Shown here: positions 1-10,141 of the stretch, piece by piece | Position numbering within the stretch: position 1 is the stretch's first letter | How the letters are laid out: each line of letters starts with the position of its first letter | Made by a program: the position numbers and the translations under genes | Notes under the pieces: model-generated | What the model was told of the DNA's origin: nothing | Databases searched by the model: none | What the model saw: only the letters and a program-made list of their open reading frames with translations | Assembly (NCBI GenBank): GCA_016710935.1 | Contig: JADJTY010000005.1 | Location: forward strand, 62,001-126,000 | Source of the DNA: Chitinophagaceae bacterium | GTDB lineage: Bacteria > Bacteroidota > Bacteroidia > Chitinophagales > Chitinophagaceae | Reading direction: 5' to 3' | Length of the DNA: 64,000 nucleotides

Positions 1-140
1 TTCAATTAAAAAATGTTCAATAACCAATTTTCAATGACCCCATCTCCAAAAATACCAACATTCCTTAATTAATAAACAAAGTAAGGGCATCAATGTTTAA
101 ATTTGCGGTTTACAATAGTTTTTTAACAAATAATTGAACG

Positions 141-1235
141 ATGACAAACGAGGATATTTTAAAGGCTTTATCAAACGTACAGGAACCTGATCTTGGCAAA
201 GACCTGGTAACCCTGAACATGGTAAAAGATATTGCTATTGATGGCAATCATGTTTCATTTACAGTGGTACTTACCACGCCTGCTTGTCCGCTTAAGGATC
301 TGATCATGAACGCCTGTATCAATGCGGTAAAATTATTGGTGAATAAAGAAGCAGTGGTTACGGTGAACTTTACCAGCAATACCAGCAGCAACCGTAAGGA
401 TGGAAAAACCATTTTAGGTGGTGTAAAAAATATTATTGCAGTAGTGAGTGGTAAAGGTGGTGTTGGAAAAAGCACGGTATCCTCCAATTTTGCTTTGGCA
501 CTTGCTGCAGGCGGTGCAAAAGTAGGCTTGATGGATGCTGATATTTACGGGCCCAGCCAGCACATTATGTTTGGTGTACGGGGTGAAAGGCCGCTGATGA
601 GGGAAGAAGACGGCAAAGGATGGATCGTACCCATTGAAAAATTTGGTATTAAAATGATGAGCATTGGTTTGCTGATAGATGAAAAGCAGGCCGTGGTTTG
701 GCGTGGCCCCATGGTGAGCAGTGCCATACGGCAGTTTGTGAGTGAGGTTGACTGGGGTGAACTGGATTATTTGGTGATTGATATGCCACCCGGTACCGGC
801 GATATTCATTTAACCATTGTACAAACTGTACCGGTAACGGGTGTCATTGTGGTTACCACTCCACAAACCGTTGCCCTGGCCGATGCTAAAAAAGGCATTG
901 CCATGTTTGGACAGGCGCAATTGAAAGTGCCTGTAATTGGTTTGGTTGAGAATATGAGTTATTTCACTCCGGCAGAACTGCCCGATAATAAATATTACAT
1001 TTTTGGAAAAGATGGCGGTAAGAATCTGGCAGAAGAATTTGATATTCCTTTCCTGGGACAAATACCCATTGTTGAAAGCATTCGTGAAGGCGGCGATATT
1101 GGCGTACCGGCATTGGTGGGCGATGATGCCATTACCAAAAAAGCCTTTATGGATTTTGCAGCCAATGCAGTAAGAGGTATTGCCATGCGTAATGCAAACC
1201 TGGAGCCGACGGAGATCGTTGAAATGATTGAGTAA
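141..1235 (+). CDS. mrp: Mrp/ApbC-type iron-sulfur cluster carrier ATPase
   Basis: This 364-residue cytosolic P-loop ATPase of the Mrp/NBP35 family is expected to help deliver Fe-S clusters to apoproteins. Residues 1-80 form an MIP18/DUF59 domain. The deviant Walker A motif GKGGVGKS lies at residues 104-111, followed by the MDADIYGPS switch and the VIDMPPGTGD motif. The CxxC pair usually found after ENMSYF is absent; that stretch reads TPAELPDNKYYIFG. I recall this as common in Bacteroidota Mrp proteins, so it is probably lineage-specific. A TAAATTTG element at 98-105 could be the -7 box of a promoter, but no convincing upstream box is visible. Confidence 0.95.
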   Translation: MTNEDILKALSNVQEPDLGKDLVTLNMVKDIAIDGNHVSFTVVLTTPACPLKDLIMNACINAVKLLVNKEAVVTVNFTSNTSSNRKDGKTILGGVKNIIAVVSGKGGVGKSTVSSNFALALAAGGAKVGLMDADIYGPSQHIMFGVRGERPLMREEDGKGWIVPIEKFGIKMMSIGLLIDEKQAVVWRGPMVSSAIRQFVSEVDWGELDYLVIDMPPGTGDIHLTIVQTVPVTGVIVVTTPQTVALADAKKGIAMFGQAQLKVPVIGLVENMSYFTPAELPDNKYYIFGKDGGKNLAEEFDIPFLGQIPIVESIREGGDIGVPALVGDDAITKKAFMDFAANAVRGIAMRNANLEPTEIVEMIE

Positions 1236-1269
1236 TTGTTTTATCTAATTATCATCTTATATACGGCTG

Positions 1270-1300
1270 TTTGCTTTTGTGCTGAAATGATGTAGATTTA
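1270..1300 (+). promoter_or_regulatory. Bacteroidota-type promoter of the DinB gene
   Basis: TTTG at 1270-1273 and TAGATTTA at 1293-1300 are separated by 19 bases. This fits the phylum's TTTG/TAnnTTTG housekeeping promoter, with the last base deviating. It ends 34 bases before the start codon at 1335. Confidence 0.4.
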
Positions 1301-1334
1301 TTCCCGTTTCAATCAACCTCAAAAACAAAAACTC

Positions 1335-1835
1335 ATGATCGTAAAATCTTTACTGGCCGAGTTTGAACACGAAGCCGAAAGCACCCGTAAATTATTAAGT
1401 GCCATACCGGATAGTGCCTTAGATTACAAACCTGCTGAAAAAAACTGGACAACCGGTCAGCTGGCATCTCACATCGCTGAAGTGTATAACTGGTATCAGC
1501 CTACCTTGCACCAGGACGTTTTTGATATGGCTGCATACAAATACGATAAAGGAGACATCAGCCATGCTTCAAATATTGTTGCCAAATTTGAAGAAAATGT
1601 AAAGCTTGCACGCCAGGCCCTGGAAACCGCTACCGACGAAAGCATGTTTGCAAACTGGAAAATGGTAGCAGGAAGTGATGAACCCATTTTTCCGGTAATG
1701 CCCAGGATGCAGGTTGTACGTAGCTTTCTGTTCAACCACCTGTACCACCATCGTGGAGAATTGGTTGTTTATTTACGGGCAAGCGATAATGCAGTCCCCG
1801 GACTTTACGGCCCAACAGCTGACGATAAATTTTAA
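1335..1835 (+). CDS. DinB-family metal-dependent protein
   Basis: A 166-residue four-helix-bundle protein of the DinB/YfiT-like superfamily. The family's histidine triad is visible as H46 in ASHIAEVYNW and in the C-terminal HLYHHRGELVVYL segment, which is the most conserved family signature. Members bind a divalent metal and some are thiol transferases, but no specific substrate can be read here. It stands alone, with its own likely promoter upstream and an intrinsic terminator just downstream. Confidence 0.85.
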   Translation: MIVKSLLAEFEHEAESTRKLLSAIPDSALDYKPAEKNWTTGQLASHIAEVYNWYQPTLHQDVFDMAAYKYDKGDISHASNIVAKFEENVKLARQALETATDESMFANWKMVAGSDEPIFPVMPRMQVVRSFLFNHLYHHRGELVVYLRASDNAVPGLYGPTADDKF

Positions 1836-1854
1836 ATTCAAAAAGTTTAAACTG

Positions 1855-1889
1855 AAGCTGTAAATCCAACAAGGGTTTGCAGCTTTTTT
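1855..1889 (+). terminator. Rho-independent terminator after the DinB gene
   Basis: The arms AAGCTGTAAATCC and GGGTTTGCAGCTT pair with two G-U pairs around an AACAA loop and run into six T residues at 1884-1889. Confidence 0.75.
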
Positions 1890-1954
1890 CTTTGGATCAT
1901 TAGCGAAATTGCAACAATCATCATAATCAGCAATTCGTTTCTTATTTTCGCAAC

Positions 1955-3157
1955 ATGTCATTATCACATCAACAATTACAAAGTCTTGCAACAGAGTTTG
2001 GTACACCACTCTATGTGTACGATGCAGCAAATATTACAGCTCAATACCAAAAGCTTACCAATGCCTTTGCACAAACAGATACAAAGTTCTTTTATGCCTG
2101 CAAAGCTTTGACCAATATCAACATTCTAAAACACATTAAAAGCATCGGCTGTAATGTTGATTGTAGTTCTATCAATGAAGTAAAGCTTGCTTTTCTTGCA
2201 GGTTTTGATGCAAAAAATATATTGTACACGAGTAACGGTATTCATTTTTCTGAAATTGAAGAAGCCCAAAACCTGGGTGTACATATTAATATTGACAGCC
2301 TGAGTAATCTTGAAAAATTTGGTGCAAAATATGGGCACACATATCCCGTGGGCATCAGGCTGCGGCCAAATATCATGGGTGGTGGCAACCTGAAAGTTTC
2401 TACCGGGCATGATAACAGCAAGTTTGGAATACCCGTTGATGAGCTTGATAAGATACTGGCACTGGTATCGCAATACAACCTGCATATCCAAAACCTGCAC
2501 ATACATACCGGCAGCGATATAAAAGACGTAGATATTTTTGTAAAAGGAATTGAAGTGCTATTCGATATCATTCCTTCTTTTAAAGAACTGGAATCAATTG
2601 ACCTGGGCGGCGGTTTTAAAGTACCTTACAAAGATGGCGATGGTGAAACGGATATGCCTTTGCTGGCACAAAAAGTAAAAGAGGCTTTCAGCAATCATCC
2701 CAATCCTAATGGCAAACATTTGCAGGTTTGGTTTGAACCCGGAAAGTTTTTGGTAAGTGGTGCAGGATATTTAATAACTGAAGTAAATGTTTTAAAAGAA
2801 ACTGCAGCCACAACTTTCGTGGGTATCAACAGCGGATTAAATCATTTAATACGCCCCATGTTTTACGATGCCTACCATAAAATTGAAAACATCAGCAATC
2901 CGGATGGTGAAGAAAAGAAATATGCGGTAACCGGTTACATCTGCGAAACAGACACTTTTGCCTGGGACAGAAAACTGAACGAAGTAACAGAAGGCGACCT
3001 GCTTGTATTTTACAATGCCGGCGCTTATGGTTTTGAAATGAGCAGTAATTTTAACTCACGCCTGAAGCCTGCTGAAGTGATGGTAAAAGATGGTGAAGCT
3101 ATATTGATAAGGAGAAGAGATGAGTTTGAGGATTTATTAAGAAATCAGGTATTGTAA
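1955..3157 (+). CDS. lysA: Diaminopimelate decarboxylase
   Basis: A 400-residue PLP enzyme of the alanine racemase-like fold (group IV decarboxylases) that converts meso-diaminopimelate to lysine. The PLP lysine lies in FFYACKALTN near residue 49, the glycine-rich phosphate-binding motif is DLGGGFKVPY, and the C-terminal half contains ICETDTFAWDR and the YNAGAYGFEMSSNFNSR motif with its PLP-contacting tyrosine. Length and motifs fit LysA; related carboxynorspermidine decarboxylase differs in the C-terminal motif. It is monocistronic here and followed by a toxin-antitoxin pair with its own promoter. Confidence 0.93.
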   Translation: MSLSHQQLQSLATEFGTPLYVYDAANITAQYQKLTNAFAQTDTKFFYACKALTNINILKHIKSIGCNVDCSSINEVKLAFLAGFDAKNILYTSNGIHFSEIEEAQNLGVHINIDSLSNLEKFGAKYGHTYPVGIRLRPNIMGGGNLKVSTGHDNSKFGIPVDELDKILALVSQYNLHIQNLHIHTGSDIKDVDIFVKGIEVLFDIIPSFKELESIDLGGGFKVPYKDGDGETDMPLLAQKVKEAFSNHPNPNGKHLQVWFEPGKFLVSGAGYLITEVNVLKETAATTFVGINSGLNHLIRPMFYDAYHKIENISNPDGEEKKYAVTGYICETDTFAWDRKLNEVTEGDLLVFYNAGAYGFEMSSNFNSRLKPAEVMVKDGEAILIRRRDEFEDLLRNQVL

Positions 3158-3182
3158 AGTTTGAAATAATCAGGTAAATTTG
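3152..3182 (+). promoter_or_regulatory. Promoter of the toxin-antitoxin pair
   Basis: TTG at 3152-3154 and TAAATTTG at 3175-3182 are separated by 20 bases. Because the -7 element covers the possible TTG start at 3180, translation more likely begins at the ATG at 3198. Confidence 0.5.
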
Positions 3183-3197
3183 ATTAAACAAAAAATT

Positions 3198-3428
3198 ATG
3201 GCAGCACCGCAAATAAAAGAAACGCTCCATGAATACATAGATACAGCTGATGATAAAAAGCTGGAAGCTATTTATACCATCCTGAAAGACAGCATCAGTC
3301 CCGATTTTGAATACAGTAAGGATGAACTGGCTGCCATTTATGCCCGCAGGAATGAATATAAAAACAATGAAGCTGAAACAATGGCTGCCGAAGATTTCGT
3401 AACCTATGTGCGTCAAAATAAATTATAA
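3198..3428 (+). CDS. Antitoxin of a type II toxin-antitoxin pair
   Basis: A 76-residue acidic, mostly helical protein directly upstream of a ParE/RelE-like toxin. It contains an EYIDTADDKKLEAIYTIL segment and a charged C-terminal half (YSKDELAAIYARRNEYKNNEAET), typical of the Bacteroidota addiction-module component that pairs with ParE/RelE toxins. The ATG at 3198 is preferred because an upstream in-frame TTG lies inside the promoter box. The stop codon overlaps the toxin start by one base (TAATG), implying translational coupling. Function is inferred from size and pairing, not from a diagnostic DNA-binding motif. Confidence 0.75.
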   Translation: MAAPQIKETLHEYIDTADDKKLEAIYTILKDSISPDFEYSKDELAAIYARRNEYKNNEAETMAAEDFVTYVRQNKL

Positions 3429-3727
3429 TGGCTTACCGGCTAATTATCCTGAAAGCGGCAGCAGATGATACTACAGAAGCCTACAATTATTATGAAGATA
3501 TCCAACCTGGATTGGGAGATCGTTTCTTAGCTGAATTACTGGTAAGGTTTAACGAAATCAGCAGACATCCACAATACTATGGTTTTATTGATGAGCAACA
3601 TATCATAAGAGATGTAAAGCTAAAAAGTTTTCCATACCTGGTTGTTTATGAAATTGAAAGTGAGGCAGTAGTTATTTACTCCGTACATTGTGCTTACAGA
3701 AACCCTGATAAACGAATCAGAAAATAA
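3428..3727 (+). CDS. ParE/RelE-family toxin
   Basis: A 99-residue protein with the ParE/RelE layout: an N-terminal strand, two helices (AADDTTEAYNYYEDIQPGLGDRFL), then strands ending in FPYLVVYEIESEAVVIYSVHCAYRNPDKR. The arginine-rich tail and the VVYEI..V.I..V....RNP pattern are standard for the family. Members inhibit either gyrase (ParE) or translation by mRNA cleavage (RelE); the sequence alone does not decide between these. Start and stop are well placed, overlapping the antitoxin by one base. Confidence 0.85.
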   Translation: MAYRLIILKAAADDTTEAYNYYEDIQPGLGDRFLAELLVRFNEISRHPQYYGFIDEQHIIRDVKLKSFPYLVVYEIESEAVVIYSVHCAYRNPDKRIRK

Positions 3728-3736
3728 ACCTGCATT

Positions 3737-4126
3737 TTGAACAAAATCATATTCCTTTTATTATTTCTTTGCTTCAGCTTAACCAGTTTCAGCCAATCAC
3801 CTGATTGCACCAAATACCGTGAAGGTAAATTCCGCATTGCCGATTCCCGTGCAGGCGTAGTTACCATTGCCGACAGAAACAGCATGTACCAAACCGAAAC
3901 CAGCGAAGCTTTAAAAGCAGTGGTGCGTTTCAGAATTTCCTGGCAGGACAACTGCAGCTATACCCTCAAACTGGATAAAGTGATCCGGAATGAGAATAAG
4001 ATCAACTTTCCATCCAACCTGGAAATAAAGGTGAAGATCACCCAGACAAATGACGGTGGTTATACACAGGAAACAACTTCATCCTTTACTAATGGCACGT
4101 ATAACGTAACAGTGACGAAATTCTGA
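3737..4126 (+). CDS. Small secreted protein of unknown function
   Basis: A 129-residue protein with a clear signal peptide (NKIIFLLLFLCFSLTSFSQ) probably cleaved after SFSQ. The mature part is a short beta-rich domain with two cysteines (C24, C72) and a threonine/asparagine-rich end. I do not recognise a family. The start is a TTG at 3737, since no ATG precedes the signal peptide. It begins 9 bases after the toxin gene and may be cotranscribed with it. Confidence 0.65.
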   Translation: MNKIIFLLLFLCFSLTSFSQSPDCTKYREGKFRIADSRAGVVTIADRNSMYQTETSEALKAVVRFRISWQDNCSYTLKLDKVIRNENKINFPSNLEIKVKITQTNDGGYTQETTSSFTNGTYNVTVTKF

Positions 4127-4131
4127 CCAAA

Positions 4132-4210
4132 AGTCATTGGTCATTGAGTTATTAGTCAATAAACAGACTTCAATGACTTTAAGGCCTCAATGATCAAATG
4201 ACCAATGACT
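4132..4210. repeat. Imperfect inverted repeat of the GTCATTGGTCATTG type
   Basis: The left arm AGTCATTGGTCATTGAG at 4132-4148 is matched by a right arm at 4186-4210 (CTCAATGATCAAATGACCAATGACT) that carries a small insertion. No T-run follows, so it is more likely a dispersed intergenic repeat than a terminator. Confidence 0.6.
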
Positions 4211-4311
4211 AATGTCCGGCGGTTTACAAATTGTTTAACTAAAATTAATTTCTTCGGCTATTGGAGATATCAGTTTTTATTTCCACATTTACATAGCAAA
4301 TAAAAAATGCC

Positions 4312-4362
4312 TCCCGGTAGCCATCGGGATGATGAATCCACCAGTCCCGATGGCTATCGGGG
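4312..4362. repeat. Paired REP-like palindromes (TCCCGATNGCNATCGGGA family)
   Basis: Two copies, 4312-4329 and 4345-4362, are each nearly palindromic and together form a larger inverted repeat with a 15-base spacer. The same element appears in a tRNA-Pro relic at 61470-61489. It overlaps the longest possible N terminus of the following macroglobulin gene, which argues that this N terminus is not real. Confidence 0.75.
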
Positions 4363-4389
4363 ATCAACTTCAACGTCAACTTCAAATTT

Positions 4390-7300
4390 ATGAAACCCGA
4401 CCAAAGCTGTCGTACCAAAAAGTTCAAAGCAACTTTTTTAAACTCCCTGCTTTTGTAAGCGTAACCCTGTTGCTGTTTTCATGCGGCAAAAAAGACAAAT
4501 GGGTGGATGTAGATCCTGCTTTCAGCAAATACATTGATGCTTATACAACAGGTACTGTTTCCAAAACTTCTGCCATACGCATTAAACTGGCAGAAGATGC
4601 CAACACCACCCATGCAGTTGGCGAAGCAGTGAAGGAAGACCTGTTCAACATCTCCCCTACTGTAAAAGGTAAAGCTTACTGGCTGGATGCCCGAACCATC
4701 GAGTTTAAACCCGATAGCTGGTTAAGCCCCGACCAGATGTACCAGGTAGCATTCAAGTTGGGTAAGGTTACCAAAACGCCCGACAAGTTTTCGGATTTTA
4801 AATTCAGTATGAAAACAGTAAAGCCTTCGTTTAAGGTGGGTAATGATGGATTACGGGCCAGCGGCGTTAAAAATAAAATGACCTTAAGTGGCGAACTGGA
4901 AACAGCCGATATAGAAGATGGAAAACAGGTAGAAAAATTATTGATTGCTTCGCAAAATAACCCGCAGGGTGCTGTGCATAACAATCTGAAAATAAACTGG
5001 CAACATAACGATGCCACCAAAACACACCGGTATACTATTGAAAATATAAACCGCCCAAAATCGGCAACCAACGTGGATCTGCGTTGGGATGGCAAACCGA
5101 TGAATATGGATGTACAAGGCGAAGAATCAGTAGCCGTGCCTGTAGAAGGGGATTTTAAAGTACTGAATGTGGTGGCTGTTAATGACGCACAGCAGTTTGC
5201 CTCCGTGCAATTCAGTGATATGATCGCTGTTGGGCAGGATCTTACAGGACTCATCAGTATAAGCGGACAATCGGATATTTCATTCACCATCAACGGCAGC
5301 GAAGTAAAAGTTTTTGGTAACGGAAAACTGGATGGCAATTACACCGTTAATATAAATCCGGGAATAAAAAATTCAGAAGGTAAGGCATTGGATAAAGGCT
5401 TTGCTTCCAATATCAATTTTCAAAACAGGATGCCTTCTGTAAAAATACATGGCAAGGGAAATATTCTGCCCAACAGCGGCAGGCTGGTATTACCTTTTGA
5501 ATCAATCAATTTAAATGCGGTTGATATCAGCATCATTAAGATTTTTGAAGATAATGTACCGCAATTCTTACAGGAAAATGATTTGGGTGGAAATAATGAA
5601 CTGAGAAGGGTTGCCAAACCAATTGTTCAAAAAACATTAAGGCTGGATGATGATAAGACTTTAGACCTGCACAAAAAACAACATTTCTCTTTAGACATTG
5701 ATAAATATTTAAAAACCGAGCAGGGTGCTATTTATAAAGTAACCATTGGTTTCAGACCAGAGTATTCTTTGTATCAATCCACCGATACAGCCGCTATTGC
5801 TGCAACGGATGAGGATGGAGAAGAAGAATATTATGACGACTATGGAGGTGGAAATAACAAGGGCGTTGATGAAGATGCGGCTTTCTGGGAAAGATATGAC
5901 AACTACTACCCTTTTGGGTACAGTTGGGAACGCAGGGATGACCCCAGCAGCAAATCTTATTACAATAAAGACCGCTGGGCAAGCAGGAATATTTTAGCAA
6001 GCAATATTGGCCTTACCGCCAAACGTGGCAATGATAACCCGCAGGGTCCTGGGGGCAGCCTGATGGTTGCCGTGAGCAATATTCTTACAACAGAGCCCAT
6101 GAACGGTGTTGATATTGAGATCATGGATTATCAACGTACCATCATCAGCAAAGGCAAAAGCGGCAGCGATGGTTTTGCCAATATTGATCTGAAAAGAAAA
6201 CCATTTTTATTGATCGCCCGCAAAGGAAATGAACGTGGTTATTTAAAACTGGATGATGGAAGTTCACTTGCACTTAGCCGCTTTGATGTAAGTGGTGAAG
6301 AAGTGAAGAACGGCATTAAAGGATTTATTTTCGGCGAGCGGGGTGTTTGGCGGCCAGGTGATACCATGTACCTGAATTTTATTGTAGAAGATAAAGAAGG
6401 CAAGCTGCCAAAAGACCATCCCGTTGAGTTTAGTTTATTTACACCACAGGGACAATTATTTACACATAGTGTACAAACCGATGCTGAAGATGGTTTCTAT
6501 CTTTTTAAAACCAATACCGATGCTTCTTCGCCTACCGGAAACTGGCTGGCAAAAATAAAAGTGGGTGGTGCAGTGTTTGAAAAAAGAATCAAAGTAGAAA
6601 CCATCATGCCAAACAGGCTGAAGATCGATCTGAACTTTGGTAAAGATCCGGTGCTGGGCAAGGGCAATACCGAAACCGGTAACATCAATGCCAAATGGTT
6701 GTTTGGCGCATTGGGTAAGAATTTAAAAGCAAAGATCGATGCATCACTTTCTTCACGGGGCACCTCATTCCCAAAATTTGCCGGCTTTGAATTTGACAAC
6801 CCAACCTCCAATTACCAAACACAAAGCAAAACCATTTACGAAGGTACTTTGGATGAGCAGGGCAATGCAGCATTAAAAACAAATTTTGAAATTGATGAAA
6901 CCGCACCGGGTATGTTGAGTGCGAATATGATGGTAAAGGTTTTTGAACCGGGCGGAAGTTTCAGTATTGATAATGTAACCATGCCTTACAGTCCTTACGA
7001 AAGTTATGCAGGCGTTAAATTACCCGATGGCGAAAAACCATTTGATTATTTAATGGCGGGTAAAAATCATACCGCACAAATTGTAAATGTTAACAGCAAG
7101 GGAACATTAATAGGCGGAAGCGGCGAAGTGGAAGTACAGTTTTACCGCATTCAATGGCGCTGGTGGTGGGATAATAACGGCGACAACCTCAGCAATTTTA
7201 CACAGGATCAATACAATAAACTGCTGAAAACGGAAAAAGTACAATTAAATAATGGCCGCGGCAACTGGACATTCAGCACCTCTGAAAATGAATGGGGACG

Positions 7301-10028
7301 TTATCTGATATTAGTAAAAGATCTGAAGAGTGGGCACACAACCGGATCTACTTTTTATATTGAAGATGCTTACTGGCAAACCAGGGCCGGAGGCGAAGAT
7401 CAGACTGCTGCATCCATGTTATCTTTCGAATCCAACAAAGAAAAATACAATGTTGGTGAAGAAGTTTTTTTAAAAATACCCAGCAGCAAAGGTGGCCGTG
7501 TATTGGTAAGTATTGAGAACGGCAGCAAAGTATTAAAATCTTTCTGGCAGGAAACAAAGCAGGGACAAACCGATGTAACATTTAAAACAGAAGCGGGTAT
7601 GGCACCCAACGTGTACGCAACCGTTAGTTTATTACAGCCACATTCACAAACCATCAACGATCTGCCGATACGCATGTACGGTTCTATTCCGATTTTTGTG
7701 GAGGATAAGAATACGGTGCTGAAACCTGTGTTGAATATTCCTGCCAGTATCAGGCCTGAAACAAATGTTTCGTTTGCTGTGAGTGAGCAGAACGGAAAAG
7801 AAATGACTTACTGTGTGGCCATTGTTGATGAAGGATTATTAGACTTAACCAGATTTAAAACACCCAATCCGCATGATGCATTTTATGCCAGGGAAGCACT
7901 GGGTGTAAAAAGTTTCGACCTGTTTGATTATGTGATCGGCGCCTGGGGCGGCGACCTGGAAAGAATATTAACCATTGGTGGTGACGATGAAGGTAGTGGT
8001 GGTAAACAAAAAACTGCCAACCGTTTTAAACCGGTTGTAAAATACCTGGGACCATTTCATTTAAAAAGAGGCCAGACACAAAAACAATCTTTTACATTGC
8101 CCTCATACATTGGTTCGGTAAGGGCCATGGTTGTTGCGGCTCATGCAGGCAGTTATGGTGCAACAGAAAAAACGATAGCGGTTAAAAAGCCATTGATGAT
8201 GCTGGCTACCATGCCACGTGTGCTTGGCCCGGGCGAAACGATCAAACTGCCGGTGACGATTTTTGCTATGGAAAATAATATCAGAAAAGTGAATGTATCG
8301 CTGCAGGCAAACCCTTTCCTGGAAGTGGTGGGAGGAAATTCGCAACAGGTAAACTTTACTGAAAATGGTGAACAGATGGTTTACTTTGATGTACAGGTAA
8401 AACCAAATACAGGCATTGGTAAAGTAAAACTACTGGCAAGCTCCGGCGCCGAAAAAGCAGATTACGAAGTGGAACTTGAAATACGCAATCCCAATCCACC
8501 GGTAACACAGGTAACTGAAATGACTTTGTCTGCCGGACAACAATGGAAAACAATTGCTAACCCGGTTGGTGTGGCAGCAGCCAGCACAGCGGTGTTGGAA
8601 ATCTCCAGTGTGCCCTCTATGAATTTACAAAAAAGATTGAACTACCTCATAGAATATCCGCACGGATGTGTGGAGCAAACTACTTCAGCAGTTTTTCCGC
8701 AGCTGGTATTAAACCAACTGACTGACCTGGATGAAGCTAAAAAAGCAAAAGTTGACAGGAATGTAAAAGCAGGTATTGGAAGATTACAGAATTTTCAGCG
8801 GCCAGACGGCGGGTTTAGTTACTGGCCGGGCGGCGGCGAAACCGATGAATGGGGCACCAACTATGCAGGGCATTTTTTAGTGGAAGCACAAAATAATGGT
8901 TACCTGGTGAGCGAGTATATGTTGCAGAACTGGAAAAGTTTTCAACGGGGTAAGGCAAACAGTTGGGTTCCATCAACCACCAATTTTTATGGCGGTGACC
9001 TTACACAGGCTTATCGTCTCTACGGTCTTGCATTGGCAAAAGCACCGGAACTGGGAGCTATGAACCGCTTGAAGGAATTCAAATATTTATCTGCTGAAGC
9101 CAAATGGCGTTTGGCAGCAGCTTATTCGCTGGCGGGCCAGGAAAATACAGCGCTGGATCTGATCAGTGGGTTATCTACATCATTTCCGGAAAGAACAAAC
9201 TGGGGCTATTCCTATGGCTCAGACACAAGAGACCAGGCGATGGTATTGGAAACACTTACATTGCTCCGCAAAAAAGCAAAGGCCGAAGAGTTGCTAAGAA
9301 CCATTTGTGCAAAACTGTCGCAGGATAACTGGTACAGCACACAAACAACAGCATACAGTTTAATTGCTATTGCAAAGTATTGTGGTAAAAATCCAAGCGG
9401 TGCAAAAATTATTGCGAATGGAACTGTTGATGGAAAAAATGTTGACATCAACTCAGCTTCTTATATTAAGCAACTGCCTATCTTATTTGCAAAAGGAAGC
9501 AGTAACGTTGTCATCAATAACAAAGGCAGTAATACTTTATATGTGCGTTTGATCATACAGGGCCAGCCCCTTGCAGGCGATAGTATCAAAATAACAAATA
9601 ACCCTGCCGTTTTAAATATGAGTGTGAGTTATGTAAATCAAAACGGAACGGCCATTGATATCAGCAAACTTACACAGGGTAGTGATTTCGTTGCCAAAGT
9701 AACCATCACCAATCCCGGCAAGCGGGGTTATTATTCGCAGATGGCATTATCCCAGATTTTCCCCAGCGGCTGGGAAATTTTAAATGCCCGTATGTTTGAT
9801 GGCGAAGGTGCATTCAAATCTTCATCATCTACTTACCAGGATATTCGTGATGACCGGGTGTACACTTATTTCAATATTGGTCCAAATCAAACATATACTT
9901 ATTACATACAGTTGAATGCATCATACCTGGGCCGCTTCTTTTTGCCGGGTACGTATTGCGAAGCGATGTATGATAACAGTATAACGGCCGGGGTGAATGG
10001 AAAGTGGGTGGAGGTTATAAATCAATAG
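4390..10028 (+). CDS. Alpha-2-macroglobulin-family lipoprotein 1 (frameshifted near the N terminus)
   Basis: A giant periplasmic protease-trap protein, about 1,879 residues once one base is restored. The body is open in the frame running from 4329, but that ATG sits inside a palindromic repeat. The ATG at 4390 opens a second frame whose peptide MKPDQSCRTKKFKATF joins FKLPAFVSVTLLLFSC of the main frame if the T6 run at 4434-4439 had seven T. The result is a lipoprotein signal with lipobox Cys32. Domains seen are N-terminal macroglobulin repeats, the MG2 signature WRPGDTMYLNF (codons near 6348), the bait/ANA region with FKPVVKYLGPF, and the thioester motif GCVEQ with its cysteine codon at 8667. 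The next gene is pbpC, a well-known partner of bacterial macroglobulins thought to guard a breached wall against proteases. Confidence 0.9.
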
Positions 10029-10044
10029 AACAAACAATAAACTA

Positions 10045-10118
10045 AACCGCCGACAGGGCTGAAGCCGCTGTCGGGGTTTTAAACCCTGTCGGCGGCTTTA
10101 AGCCCCGACAGCGGTTTT
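10045..10118. repeat. Intergenic GC-rich interleaved inverted repeat
   Basis: Four blocks in the order GCCGACAGGG, CCGCTGTCGGGG, CCCTGTCGGC and CCCCGACAGCGG form two interleaved complementary pairs. A related single unit lies at 47427-47462. It fills the gap between macroglobulin 1 and pbpC and has no terminator T-run. Confidence 0.7.
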
Positions 10119-10141
10119 TATCATCTTACCAATATCGTATT

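Noticed and set aside
1943..1950. TATTTTCG as lysA promoter -7 box
   Set aside because: It ends only five bases before the ATG, so transcription would start at or after the start codon.
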